A stretch of DNA of 64,000 nt from Deltaproteobacteria bacterium (GCA_016704445.1 JADJAE010000025.1:46933-110932); one strand, 5' to 3'; counted from the stretch's first letter, positions 19,327-28,401 are shown. The notes: generated from the letters alone by a model not told the origin. Numbers and translations: made by a program.

Positions 19327-19908
19327 TCAGAAACCCATCAAGATGCGTGATCCCTTCCCCGGCGAGGTGGTGCTCAACGGGAGCAGCCAGGCCAGGATCC
19401 ATTGCACCCGCTCGACCTCGTTCATCGCGCCCATCGCGTCGAGCCAGGACGTCGGCAGCGTCTCGAGGGCAGGCGCGGGGATCAGTCGCCCGCACACGCG
19501 CTTCCAGACCTCGCTCGCGACGAAGGTCTGGAGCCACCACCGTCGCCAGCGCCCGAGGGTCCGACGGCTGACGCCGAACCACGCGGTGAGCTTCGCGGCG
19601 CGCACGGCGGTGATGCCGTGGCGCATCGCCGAGGCCAGGACGACGACCGCGGCGAGATAGACATGCCGACCGAGGAAGCGCACCGAGGGCGGGGTGGTGC
19701 GCTTGCGGCACGCGTCGCGGTCACAGCAGAAGCTGAAGCGCCGGTCGTACTCGGGGCCGAGGGCGGCGGGGCTGCCCCGCGGCTTGCGTGGGTAGTTGGC
19801 GCGGTGAAGTCGCCCGCCGCACCCCACGCAGCCGCCCTCTCGAACGTCGGTGGCAAGGTCGTCGTCGAAGCGAAACAAGGCGTCGTAGAGCCTGGGGTCG
19901 GCCAGCAA
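19327..19908 (-). CDS. zinc-ribbon protein accompanying the Mu-like transposase
   Basis: From TTG 19908 (AGGAGGGG lies upstream) it reads MLADPRLYDALFRFDDDL, then CVGCGGRLHRANYPRKPRG and FCCDRDACRKRTTPPSVRFL, a probable four-Cys zinc site. An HTH-like stretch follows (AAKLTAWFGVSRRTLGRWRR). The frame is open further upstream into the transposon end repeats. The family is familiar as a companion of similar transposases, possibly binding ends or acting as regulator; this is inference. Confidence 0.6.
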   Translation of the reverse strand: MLADPRLYDALFRFDDDLATDVREGGCVGCGGRLHRANYPRKPRGSPAALGPEYDRRFSFCCDRDACRKRTTPPSVRFLGRHVYLAAVVVLASAMRHGITAVRAAKLTAWFGVSRRTLGRWRRWWLQTFVASEVWKRVCGRLIPAPALETLPTSWLDAMGAMNEVERVQWILAWLLPLSTTSPGKGSRILMGF

Positions 19909-20690
19909 TCCGTGGGACAGTGGACCCCTCCTTTCGCCTGCCAGGGCTGAACGGAGGGGACCCCCTCGGATCGTGCTGATCAAGCTCGCCGAGGGGGTTT
20001 CGTTTGGAACATCACCCAGCGTGATCAGCCAGGTCGAGATCCCCATCGACTATCGTGACCACGCTCACATTACCAGGCCTCTGCGCTACTACGAGCCCGT
20101 CCGCCCCTGCGCCTCGCATCGGTACTCGGCTCCTCATGGGTCCACCACTCGGAGGTCTCCCTTGGCATCGAGGCAACAGGTTCCCACGTTCCACACGAGA
20201 GCCTGCGCGGGGCTCACGCCGTCTTCATGCCGGTCACCACCTGGGCCATCGACAGGCACCTCCCAGGCTCGGTCCCGGGCCAACAACTGGAGCCCGGTTT
20301 CGGTGACATCCATACGCTTTCGACACGTCATCGACGGTTCACTCTCGTTCGTCTTTCCCGCGCATACCTGACGGGTTGGTCCCGCCTTTCCGAGCACGCT
20401 CACCACCCCAGCCATTGGGCCGGAGCAGCTGCCGGTGGTTTGGGACCCGTCCCGCAAGGCTGCTTGTTGATGGCCGCGTAGAAGCGGAGGTTTCGTGAGG
20501 GTCCCGACGGCGGGGTGACTCGTCGGGCGCCCTGGGGTGGAGTCCGGGGGCCTGGCCACGGAAAGCTTGAAGGCCCGGGAGCTTCTACCTCCCGAGCCTT
20601 CGGTCGCCTTGGCGGTGCCGTGCGGCGACATGCCGTTGGTCGCACGCCGTCGCCGCGTCGTCCACTCCCCGGAGGCCCGGCACGACGCCG

Positions 20691-21089
20691 GTGCCCCCTG
20701 TCGATCTCTCCCTCTCGTTCCGCGTGTTCCGTTGCGAGGCCCGCGACTGCGGCGTCCTGATCGCCCTCTGTCTGCGCTGCGATCGCGGGCAGCGCTACTG
20801 CTCGCCCGACTGTCATCGTCGCGAGCGCGCCCACCGTCACCGCGAGGCCAACCGGCGCTACGCCCACACCTTCCCTGGCCGCCGCCCACGCCGCCGCCCG
20901 CCAGGGCCGCCGCCGCGCCCGGATCACGGCGCTGGGCGGCGTCCTCGAAAGAGTCACGGATCACCCTCAACCCGCCCCGGCGCTCCCCGCGATGGTGGCC
21001 CCGTCGCCCGCACCCGAGACCGCTGTGGCCTCGCCCGTGACCGGCGACCAGGAGTCCTCCATCCATGTCCAGATCGATTCATGCGGTGA
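20691..21089 (+). pseudogene. Cys-rich zinc-finger-like accessory ORF of IS21-like element 1
   Basis: The start reads FRCEARDCGVLIALCLRCDR then GQRYCSPDCHRRER, a CxxC/C-x4-C zinc site followed by an Arg-rich helix. A frame break within the C/G-rich stretch near 20880 switches to a frame reading RQGRRRARITALGGVLERVT. An equivalent Cys-rich ORF occurs in IS21-like element 2 (40740-41069). Function unknown. Confidence 0.5.
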
Positions 21090-21451
21090 TCGCGCCGGGC
21101 CACCAGAGCACGCGCGTGATGGTGACCGAGGTGCCGGGCCGCACCCTGCTCACGGCCCACCTCGCGCCCTCCACGACCCACCCCCGGGCGCTGCCGTTCC
21201 TGCTGGAGGCGATGGCGCTCTGGGAGGGTGCGACGGTCCGCGGTGTGCTCGCTGTGGACGAGTGGGACGCTACCTCCGCGACCACTCTCTACCGCGACGT
21301 GTTCGCGGACTGCGGTACGCCGCCGCTGTACTCCCTCGAGTGGATCCCCCTCGCGCGCGCTCGCCGTAAGCCCGCCGCCTTCCACGACGCGATGCGCTCG
21401 GGGGACTTCCGCGACCTGCGCCACGTGCTCCTCGGCGGGAGCGGGCGATGA
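21065..21451 (+). CDS. accessory protein coupled to istA
   Basis: 128 residues from ATG 21065, preceded by GGAG. It reads MSRSIHAVIAPGHQSTRVMV ... LLEAMALWEGATVRGVLAVD ... FADCGTPPLYSLEWIPLARA, a compact alpha/beta pattern with no named domain. Its TGA overlaps the istA start (ATGA at 21448). Conserved placement before istA suggests an IS accessory factor. Confidence 0.55.
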   Translation: MSRSIHAVIAPGHQSTRVMVTEVPGRTLLTAHLAPSTTHPRALPFLLEAMALWEGATVRGVLAVDEWDATSATTLYRDVFADCGTPPLYSLEWIPLARARRKPAAFHDAMRSGDFRDLRHVLLGGSGR

Positions 21452-22970
21452 TCCCGGAGGAGACGCGCACCCGCGTCCGCGCGCTCTTCTTCGGGGAGCA
21501 CTGGAAGGTCGGCACCATCTCGGCGTCGCTCGGGCTGCACCCCGACACCGTGGCGCACGCGGTCGAGACCGAGCGGATGCTCAACGCCCACACCCGCCTC
21601 TGCCGCTCGCGGCTCGACCCCTTCAAGGCCTTCATCGACGAGACGCTCTCGACGTACCCGAAGCTGCGCGCCACACGCCTCCTGGAGATGCTCCGGCTGC
21701 GGGGTTACGCGGGGGGCTGCGGCATCTGCGGCGCTATGTGCGTCGGGTGCGCAAGGCCCCGCGGCACGAGGCCTTCCTGCGGCTCACGACGCTCCCCGGC
21801 GAGCAAGGGCAGGTCGATTGGGGGTGCTTCGGCTCGCTCATGGTCGGCCACGCCAAGCGCCCGCTCTCGTGCTTCGTGATGACCCTCTCGCACTCGCGTG
21901 GGATCTACGCCCGCTTCTTCCTCGACCAGCGGATGGAGTCCTTCCTGGAGGGCCACGTGCGCGCCTTCGAGGCCTTCGGTGGGGCGCCCCGCAAGATCCT
22001 CTACGACAACCTGAAGAGCGTCGTGCTCGAGCGCGTGGGCGACCACGTGCGCTTCCACCCGCGGCTGCTCGAGCTCGCGGGCCACTACCACACCGAGCCG
22101 CGGCCCTGCGCGCCGTATCGAGGAAATGAAAAGGGGAAGGTCGAGAGGACCATTCGCTACCTGCGCGACAGCTTCTTTGCCGCGCGCCCCCATCGCAATC
22201 TCGACGACCTCAATGCCCAGTTGGAGTCGTGGATCGAGCGCGTCGCCGATGCCCGCAAGGTCCCCGGCGACCCGACGGGGACGCTCGTGCGCGACGCCCG
22301 TGAGGCCGAGCGGGAGCGCCTGCTGAGGCTGCCCGCGCACCCCTTCCCGACGGACGCGGTGATGGCCCTCGCGTCGGGCAAGACGTCGTACCTGCGCTTC
22401 GATCGCAACGACTACTCCATCCCTCACGCGCTCGTGCAGAAGCCTCTCACGCTCGTGGCCTCGGCGACGCTCGTGCGGGTGCTCGACGGCGCCGCGGAGG
22501 TCGCACGCCACGCTCGCTCCTTCGACGCCGGCAAGTGCGTCGAGGACCCCGAGCACCTGCGCGTGCTCGCCACCGCCAAGCGCGCCGCTCACGAGCTGCG
22601 CGGGCGCGATCGGTTGCGCGGCGCGTGCCCTACGGCAGAGACCTTCTTCGAGACGCTCGCGTCGCGTGGGCAGGCGCTCGCCCGGCCCGCCGTGCGCCTC
22701 GGACAGCTGCTCGATCACCACGGCGCCGCCTCCCTCGACCGCGCGCTGGCCGAGGTGATGGCGCGCGGCTCGGTGTCCGTCGAGAGCGTCGAGCACGTGC
22801 TCGCGCAGCGCGCCCGCGAGACCGACGCGGTGCCGCGGGCAGTGATCCCGCTGCCCGATCGGCCCGGGGTGCGAGGGCTGTCGGTCACGCCGCACGCGCT
22901 CGCGCCCTACGACCAGCTCGCGCACCGCGGCGAGGCGCGCCGTGACGACAAGGAGCCAGGCGATGAGTGA
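21448..22970 (+). pseudogene. istA: IS21 transposase IstA with one frame break
   Basis: The N-terminal HTH (WKVGTISASLGLHPDTVAHA) is in the 21448 frame. After RLRGYAGG at a run of six G near 21715 the protein continues in another frame as LRHLRRYVRRVRKAPRHEAF. The catalytic core follows: Asp in GEQGQVDWGCFGSLMV, Asp in RKILYDNLKSVVLERV and Glu in GNEKGKVERTIRYLRDSF. The C-terminal domain runs to 22970. One missing base in the G run would explain the break. Otherwise the transposase is complete. Confidence 0.8.
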
Positions 22971-23733
22971 CCTCGCCAAGGACCTGAAGAGCCTCGGGCT
23001 CCACTACGTCGCGGCGCACATGAGCGACGTGATCGACCTCGCCACGCGCCAGCGCCTGACGCCCACGCAGGTGATCGAGCATGTGCTCTCGACGGAGCTG
23101 AAGGACCGCGCACGTCGCAGCCTGGAGCGGCGCACGGTGCGAGCGCAGCTCGGGCGCTTCAAGCCCATCAGCGACTTCGACTGGAACTGGCCCCGCGCCA
23201 TCGATCGCGAGCTCGTCGAGTCGGCGCTGCGGCTGGAGTTTCTGACCGCGCCGGAGCCGCGCAACATCGTGCTCGTCGCGCCGCAGGGCCTGGGCAAGAC
23301 GATGGTGGCGCAGAACATCGCGCACCAGGCGATCCTCGCCGGGCACTCGGTGCTCTTCACCAGCGCAGCGAAGATGCTGGTGGACCTCGGGAGCGTGCAG
23401 GGGACGCCGCATCTCTTCCAGCAACGGCTACGCAAGTACACTCGCGTGGGGCTGCTGGTGTGCGACGAGGTCGGGTATTTGTCCTACGACGCGAAGGCGG
23501 CGGACCTGCTCTTCCAGATTGTCAGTGAGCGGCACGAGAAGCGGCCGCTCGTGTTGACGACCAACCTCGCGTTTTCGGACTGGCCCACCATCTTTCCCAA
23601 CGCGTCCTGCACCGTGGCGCTGATCGACCGCGTGCTCCACCACGCCGACGTCCTCGCCATCGAGGGCGAGAGCTACCGACGACGCGAGGCCGAGGCCCGC
23701 AAGAACACCCGCCGGAAGAAGACCGCGGGCTGA
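22963..23733 (+). CDS. istB: IS21 helper ATPase IstB
   Basis: 256 residues from ATG 22963 (AAGGAG upstream), overlapping the istA stop by 8 bases. The N-terminal helical domain precedes Walker A in VAPQGLGKTMVAQN and Walker B in GLLVCDEVGYLSYD, then the IstB-typical RPLVLTTNLAFSDWPTIFPN. IstB assembles on target DNA and activates IstA. The gene is intact. Confidence 0.9.
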   Translation: MSDLAKDLKSLGLHYVAAHMSDVIDLATRQRLTPTQVIEHVLSTELKDRARRSLERRTVRAQLGRFKPISDFDWNWPRAIDRELVESALRLEFLTAPEPRNIVLVAPQGLGKTMVAQNIAHQAILAGHSVLFTSAAKMLVDLGSVQGTPHLFQQRLRKYTRVGLLVCDEVGYLSYDAKAADLLFQIVSERHEKRPLVLTTNLAFSDWPTIFPNASCTVALIDRVLHHADVLAIEGESYRRREAEARKNTRRKKTAG

Positions 23734-23752
23734 CCCCGCAACGGGGTCAGCC
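23728..23752 (+). terminator. hairpin at the end of istB
   Basis: GGCTGACCCCG-caa-CGGGGTCAGCC is a perfect 11-bp stem with a 3-base loop that overlaps the istB stop codon. There is no T-run, so it may act as a terminator-like or mRNA-protecting structure rather than a classical intrinsic terminator. Confidence 0.5.
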
Positions 23753-23883
23753 GACGGCGCGGCGGCGGGTCAGGGGGTCCGCCGCCCGCCGTCGGGACCC
23801 ATCAGAAATCTCCGCTTCGTCACGGTCGCCAACACTGCTTCAGGTGACCATCACGGCCTCCTTTCCGCGCCGTCGTGGCGCAC

Positions 23884-24662
23884 AGTCGTCGGCGTAGCGG
23901 ACCAGGGTGACCCTGCCCCGCAGCCGCGGTCGCACCTCGCGCTCGAACCACACGTCCAGGACGTAGTGCAGGTAGACGTTCCCAAGCAGCGGCGACAGGC
24001 TCGACCCCTGCACCGTACCCACCTCGGGCGCCAAGAACTCGGCGCCATCGAGGATGCCGACGTGAAGGCACTTGCCGATCAGGCGCAACAGCGCGCTGTC
24101 GGCCACCCGCTCTCGGAGCATCTCGACCAGCGCGGCGCGAACCACGCTGTCGAAGAAGGACGCGATGTCGGCCTCCAAGAGCCAGTTCGCTTCGCCGTTC
24201 TGGATCGGCGCCCGCAGTGCCCGCAACGCGTCGTGCGCGCTACGACCCGGGCGGAAGCCGTACGAGCAGGGCAGGAACTCCTGCTCGTAGAGGGCTCCCA
24301 GCAGCGCCGCGACCGACGTCTGCACGACCTTGTCTTCGATCGTGCTCACACCGATCGGGCGTGTGCCGCCCGACGCTTTGGGGATGTGCACCCGACGGAT
24401 CGGCTGGTGACGGTATCGCCCCGCCTTCAGCCGTTCGTGCAGGTCTCGGAGGTGTCCCTCCAGGTCCTGCCCGTACTGCTCCTTCGTGATGCCATCGACG
24501 CCGATCGCCGCGTCCTTCCGCAACGAGCGGAAGGCGCGCCCCAGCGCGTCCTGATCGATCCAATGAGCCAGCGAATGGAACCGGGCGTGCGGGTCACGCA
24601 GGGCTCTCCGCTACCTTCACGAGTCCCGGTGACATGGACTCGGCCGTCTGTGCAGCCGTCAT
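23884..24662 (-). pseudogene. ltrA: intron B reverse transcriptase/maturase, 5' part
   Basis: ATG 24662 follows the ribosome-binding site AGGAGGGAACC. After about 17 codons the frame hits TGA; a one-base shift restores the RT frame (HARFHSLAHWIDQDALGRAF, then RSLRKDAAIGVDGITKEQYG). Recognisable RT blocks include RRVHIPKASGGTRPIGVSTI, CSYGFRPGRSAHDAL, LLEADIASFFDSV, GTVQGSSLSPLLGNVYLHYV and RYADD. The coding sequence stops exactly after YADD plus one T at 23884, where intron A begins. The rest lies at 10926-11473. Intron-encoded proteins assist splicing and retrohoming; this one cannot be made whole in its present state. Confidence 0.85.
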
Positions 24663-25297
24663 GGTTCCCTCCTGAAGTTCGCATCCACACGGGCCGCCTT
24701 TGCTCGGCCGGGTCCGGCCGCCTGCCGTTCCCCGACGTCGTCGCTCGTATGCGGCCCTCCGACTCCCTGACCTGCGTCGGTCCCAGGCTCCGGTTCCCCT
24801 CGCCTGCGACCTTCCTCGGAGCGGACGCCCTGGTTCTGTGCGACGCCCCCGCGAAGGAGCGAGGCCGGCCGTACGGGCGTCCGCGACGTACGGCGCGTCG
24901 GAGCGTGATCCCCGGGGCTCCGTGGCACCGGTTGGGGTCCGGGACAGGTCAGGGTCTCCCAGGTTGCTGGGTCCTCCTCTTCGTGCGTGCCGCCGTCGTA
25001 CACCCCGCCGGGTGCAGTGAGGTCCTGGCCCACGTAACGGACCTCGCCGCGGTCGCCTTCAGGCTGCGCAACGCCCTGGGCACCCGGGATTGGAATTTCG
25101 AGGCTGCGGTCCGGCGGCCCACACGCTCGCGTACCTACGCATCGCCGACCCCGTCGCCGGGACCGTCGCAAGGCTCGCTACCGAGCGGCTGGGCTCAACC
25201 CTGCTCGGGCGGGTTTCGCACCCGCTGGAGAACCTACAGGATTTCGCGTCGTTTTCGCGATCGACCTTCCTTCCTGACCAGCATCTCCTGGTCGCAC
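24663..25297 (-). ncRNA. 5' ribozyme region of group II intron B (domains I-III/IV)
   Basis: 635 bases between the intron 5' GUGCGAC and the RT start. They have no credible ORF on either strand and many G/C-rich self-complementary segments. Position and size fit the catalytic RNA domains. Confidence 0.7.
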
Positions 25298-25349
25298 TGC
25301 GCAACTCGTGGGAGGGAGGAGAACCAACGAATCCCGAGGTAGCCGTGGT

Positions 25350-26438
25350 TTAGGGCAGGAAGCACCCTCGCGCGGGCTGCGCGGCGCCGCTGGGACGCGC
25401 CACGAGGTAGTCCGCGCAACGGGGCGCCGCCGCGGGGCAGTCGGCGTCGATCACGCACGGCGCGGTGCACACCGACGGGCGGCCGGCCATCAGCGCTGCC
25501 GGGCAGAGCGCGCTCTGGCAGGTCTCGCCCGACGTGCACGGCGTGCCCGCCGGACCGGTCATCGCCGGCGTATCCTGGCAGATGAAATCCAGGTGGTCGG
25601 TCACCCGGTTGAGCACGGGGTGGCACACCTGGCCACCAGGGCAGTCAGCGTTGCGGGCGCAGCCCCGTACGCACACCGTCCGCGTGACGAAGACGCTCTC
25701 CGTCGCTGAGATGGTGTTGGCGTACCGCACGGCGGTGCAGACCGCGCCGGGGCTGCGCGTCGCGCACTCCGCGTCGGTAGCACAGGGTGTGCTGCACTGT
25801 CGTAGCGAGCACAGGCCTGACGCGCACATCGCGCTGCTGGTGCATGCCGCAAGCAGGCCTAGCGTCCCGGTGGAGCGACCGCACTGGAAGCACAGGTGCG
25901 CGCCCGACACCACCGGCCCCCCGCAGACCTCGCCAGCGCCGGTGCAGTCCTCCGGGCGGGCGCACTCGTTCACGCCCGCGGGCGCGACCCGGCACGTGCC
26001 GCCGACGATGGCGCCGTCGCGCACCGTCGCGACGCACTCCCCCCCCATCGCGCAGTACCGCAGGTCGCAGCAGGTCTCGCCCGGGCGGCCGCACGCCGAC
26101 CCGTCCGCGGGCGCTACGACGTCCGATGGTGCCGTCGCGTCGGGCACAGCCGTCGCGTCGACGCCCGGGCCCACGTCGCTCTTGGGCGAGGTAGCGTCCA
26201 CTGCCGCCGTCCCAGCGTCGTCGGATCGGCACGCCGCCACGGTGCCGCTGCTCACGCAGGTCTCGTGACCGGCGCACGGCGGGTTGCACGCGCTCACGCA
26301 CGACCCGCCCACGCAGGCATACCCCGACCGGCACGACGGCACGCACGCGCTCATCGCCCCGTCGGCCTCAGCGTTTCCGCTGCATCCTCCGCTCCCCAGC
26401 CACAGGGTGGCGAGCCCGATCCATCCACGCAGCCGCAT
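25350..26438 (-). CDS. Cys-rich secreted lipoprotein
   Basis: 362 residues from ATG 26438. The signal peptide WIGLATLWLGSGGC ends with a lipobox-like Cys. Then follow CVPSCRSGYACVGGSCV-type repeats, a Thr/Asp/Ala-rich linker, and several C-x-C modules (CGRPGETCCDLRYCAMGGEC; CTSSAMCASGLCSLRQCSTP; CVRGCARNADCPGGQVC). No catalytic domain is visible. Similar tandem-Cys lipoproteins are frequent in myxobacteria and are presumed surface-exposed. It is unrelated to the mobile elements around it. Confidence 0.75.
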   Translation of the reverse strand: MRLRGWIGLATLWLGSGGCSGNAEADGAMSACVPSCRSGYACVGGSCVSACNPPCAGHETCVSSGTVAACRSDDAGTAAVDATSPKSDVGPGVDATAVPDATAPSDVVAPADGSACGRPGETCCDLRYCAMGGECVATVRDGAIVGGTCRVAPAGVNECARPEDCTGAGEVCGGPVVSGAHLCFQCGRSTGTLGLLAACTSSAMCASGLCSLRQCSTPCATDAECATRSPGAVCTAVRYANTISATESVFVTRTVCVRGCARNADCPGGQVCHPVLNRVTDHLDFICQDTPAMTGPAGTPCTSGETCQSALCPAALMAGRPSVCTAPCVIDADCPAAAPRCADYLVARPSGAAQPARGCFLP

Positions 26439-26659
26439 ACCCTGGATCCTATCCTGATTACCGCCCCTGTGATCTGTCGGACGTACTGCCGGGTGGCCCT
26501 CCGGGGGCTTTGCTCCACGGACACCCGTCGGCGGCACCATCGCTGGAGTTCTCACAGGCACGCCCGGTGCTGTGGACCAGCGGCGCGATGCCTTTACGCC
26601 GATCGGGTCCCCGCTCCAGACGTGCAGCCGCCCCAGCCGTCGAAGCCCCATTACCTGCG

Positions 26660-26760
26660 CTTGTGTGGCTTGCAGCGTGTGCATCGCGCAGGTGTGTCGG
26701 AGCACATGGGGCGAGACCCGCTTGGCACCGAGCGTTGGCGAGGGCGTCGCGCGACGGGGG
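26660..26760 (-). pseudogene. C-terminal scrap of a tyrosine recombinase
   Basis: The minus strand reads AKRVSPHVLRHTCAMHTLQA, the HxLRHT motif of phage-type integrases, for about 25 residues only. It is joined upstream to a transposase N-terminus and downstream to unrelated sequence. Bases 26458-26660 hold no recognisable gene. Confidence 0.5.
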
Positions 26761-27123
26761 CGTGTGGCCCAGTGCTTTGAAGACGCTCTGGGTGCCGCGC
26801 AGCGAGCCGTTGTGGACGGCGAGCGTGCAGATCACCGCCCCGCCCCGGTCGCCGTCGAGCGAGAGTCCCGTCGTCGCGACGACGGGTAGCGCGGCGGTCT
26901 CGACCGTGACCGTGGTCGGCCTGGGCTTGGGGCCAGGCGCCTTGGGGACGAGGGCCTCTCGGGCGAGGCGTTGGAGCTTGGTGACGAGCGCGACGGAGAT
27001 CCCGTAGTCGCGCGCGATGTCCGCGAGCGTGGTGTCCTCGTCCCGTCCCCAGGCGGCGGTGACCACCTCCAGGCGCTGCTCGGCGCGGTAGACGGCTGTG
27101 GGCAGGGAGCGGTAGTGCTTCAT
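26760..27123 (-). pseudogene. N-terminal fragment of an HTH-containing transposase
   Basis: From ATG 27123 the reading is MKHYRSLPTAVYRAEQRLEV, then an HTH (LADIARDYGISVALVTKLQR), a proline-rich hinge (PKAPGPKPRP) and AVHNGSLRGTQSVFKALGHT. It is abruptly joined to the tyrosine recombinase scrap near 26760. The catalytic domain is absent. The IS family was not identified with certainty. Confidence 0.5.
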
Positions 27124-27317
27124 CGGCGCCTCCTGCGGCGGCGCACGGGTTTGGCGACGTCGGCGCCGCCGCGGGGGGAGCCTTCCCACACCGAGAGCTC
27201 CCAGGGAATGGCCCCCTACGCGTGGGCGGGCGCTACGGATCTCACGCCGTCAGCAAGGCAGCTCTCGACCGGTCCCACTGGCAGGGACACGGGCTGGTGC
27301 CGTTGGCGCACGTGATC

Positions 27318-27744
27318 GTGACGACTCCCCCACCTGCCCTTGCGGGCGAGGTGGGGGCTTCTCGGTTCATCGGGGTCTGCTGTTGCAGCGCCCCTCGCCG
27401 AAGGCCCCGTCCGGGCCGTGTGAACGCTTTGAGCACCTGTTCGATGTCGTGTCGCGCCGTAGCGATTGAAGCTGCCGACGCCAAGCCCCGCGAGGGGCAC
27501 GTTCTTGATCGTTTCTGCATGGATTTTACCGCGCCGCAGACACCTCCGAGGAGGCCGTTTCGACGCGAACCGCAGACCCATGTTTCCAGAGAACGGCGAG
27601 GGGAGAGCGATCGACCCCTCGCGAGAGGCACCATGGCCCCTACGGGCGACGGCCGCAAGCCGATGCTGGACATTCCCTGGCAGCGGCGCGTACCCCCTCC
27701 TGTCGCTACCGCTCCGAGGCGGGGGCTTGATCGGTTCTCGGTCA
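27318..27744 (-). mobile_element. miniature IS605/IS1341-type element (both ends, no nuclease)
   Basis: The right end is the hairpin gtgacgactcccccacctgc ... gcgaggtgggggcttctcgg (27318-27365). The left end is the hairpin ccccctcctgtcgctaccgc ... ggcgggggcttga (~27690-27744). Both match the ends of the full tnpB element at 29458-30819. Between them only the last ~35 codons of a TnpB-like frame remain (ATARHDIEQVLKAFTRPGRG at ~27395-27480). It is a non-autonomous derivative, placed directly after the stop codon of the nucleotidyltransferase gene. Confidence 0.7.
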
Positions 27745-28401
27745 GTACGGATCTTCGGCCGCTCCGTCATCCACGGCGTGCCAGAGTTCCTCGAACTTCG
27801 CGCGCACCCATGGGTCGAGAGCGTTCGAGAGCGTCAAAGGCAGCTTGATCGTTCGGATCAACTCCTGAACGTCGGCAAGGTCTTTGAGGCGGTGCGCGGC
27901 CACCATCCCCGAAGCGAGCTTGAGTTCGATCCACCGCTCCATCGGAAGCATCGCAAAAGGCTTTCCTCGCACCGCCGTCGTCGCAGGGTCTGGAAACGCG
28001 ATGGGTTTGGGCTTGTCATCCCCCGGAAATCTCCCGGTGCTCAGCACATCGACATGCACGTTGAACTCCGTATCGAGGAGCTTCCCCGTTCCAGGAACCC
28101 GCTCCGCGTACCCCCGCCCGATCCATCGCGACTTGAAGGCCTGCAGATCTTCCTCGCGGAGAATCAGATCGACATCGACCGTCACCCGCCGATGGCCGTA
28201 CTCGTTGAGTGCGAGCGCACCGATGATCGCGTACGGAACGCCCTCCGCCTCGAGGATTCCTACGAGCTTCGTCGCGGCCTTCTGCGCTTCTGACTCTCCC
28301 ACGAAGAACCTCCAGCAGTAGTCTAGGCTCTCGGTGGCGAGGGTCGTGGCTTCGGGCGATCGCCAGCCCGCGCCCCACGTTCCGCTCGGTCGAGGGTCCA
28401 T
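27742..28401 (-). CDS. nucleotidyltransferase-fold protein
   Basis: 219 residues. YAIIGALALNEYGHRRVTVDVDLIL is a G-x-x-A ... D-x-D nucleotidyltransferase signature as in AbiEii-like toxins and related MNT proteins. RGKPFAMLPMERWIELKLAS and HRLKDLADVQELIRTIKLP follow the family's second half. Such proteins transfer nucleotides to tRNA or protein in some toxin-antitoxin systems; no cognate antitoxin gene is adjacent, so the role is open. The stop codon is the first part of the neighbouring miniature element's left-end TGACC. Confidence 0.65.
   Translation of the reverse strand: MDPRPSGTWGAGWRSPEATTLATESLDYCWRFFVGESEAQKAATKLVGILEAEGVPYAIIGALALNEYGHRRVTVDVDLILREEDLQAFKSRWIGRGYAERVPGTGKLLDTEFNVHVDVLSTGRFPGDDKPKPIAFPDPATTAVRGKPFAMLPMERWIELKLASGMVAAHRLKDLADVQELIRTIKLPLTLSNALDPWVRAKFEELWHAVDDGAAEDPY

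Larger units (their letters stand above)
16444..20067 (-). mobile_element. Mu/Tn7-like transposon with ATPase, 6-bp target duplication
   Basis: The termini share the inverted 14-mer TGAGCGTGGTCACG (16444-16457 and, inverted, 20054-20067). The direct repeat CATTAC flanks the element (16438-16443 and 20068-20073). Further TGATC/CGTG-type subterminal repeats lie at 16461-16520 and 19970-20050, as expected for transposase-binding ends. Four minus-strand genes are carried. It is inserted in the noncoding part of intron A, just upstream of the RT start. Confidence 0.85.
20481..23818 (+). mobile_element. IS21-like element 1 inside intron A
   Basis: The imperfect inverted ends begin GAAGCGGAG at 20481 and are mirrored by ctccgcttc ending at 23818. 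A shared GGGTCCCGACGGCGGG block follows inside each end. The contents are a Cys-rich ORF, a coupled small ORF, istA and istB, all plus strand. It splits the first ~65 nt of intron A from the rest. A clean target duplication was not identified. Confidence 0.75.
11474..23883 (-). mobile_element. group II intron A, inserted in intron B and carrying four nested elements
   Basis: It starts GTGCGCC at 23883, directly after the YADD codons of intron B, and ends ...GGGCTACTCGAC at 11474, the same last bases as intron B. It is composed of 23883-23819, 20480-20068, 16437-15788 and 12217-11474, which sum to 1872 bp. The intervening segments are an IS21-like element, a Mu-like transposon and a serine-recombinase element that itself contains an IS66. 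Bases 20074-20480 are ribozyme sequence (domain I features such as a GTGAACCGTC...GAAAGCG...GGATGTCACC series) and contain no gene. Confidence 0.85.
10821..25297 (-). mobile_element. group II intron B, interrupted by intron A
   Basis: The 5' end is GTGCGAC at 25297-25291, the group II consensus. The 3' end is ...GGGGCTACTCGAC at 10821, directly after domain VI. Noncoding ribozyme domains occupy about 24663-25297, the reverse transcriptase starts at 24662, and domain V is at 10878-10910. After subtracting intron A (23883-11474) the element is 2067 bp, a normal size for a bacterial intron. The rejoined flanks form a perfect 16-bp palindrome (cgagttgcgcaactcg), so the intron sits inside a hairpin-forming target. 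Confidence 0.85.

Noticed and set aside
20134..21066. 310-codon minus-strand ORF
   Set aside because: Spans intron ribozyme sequence and the IS21-like end; low-complexity Gly/Arg composition.
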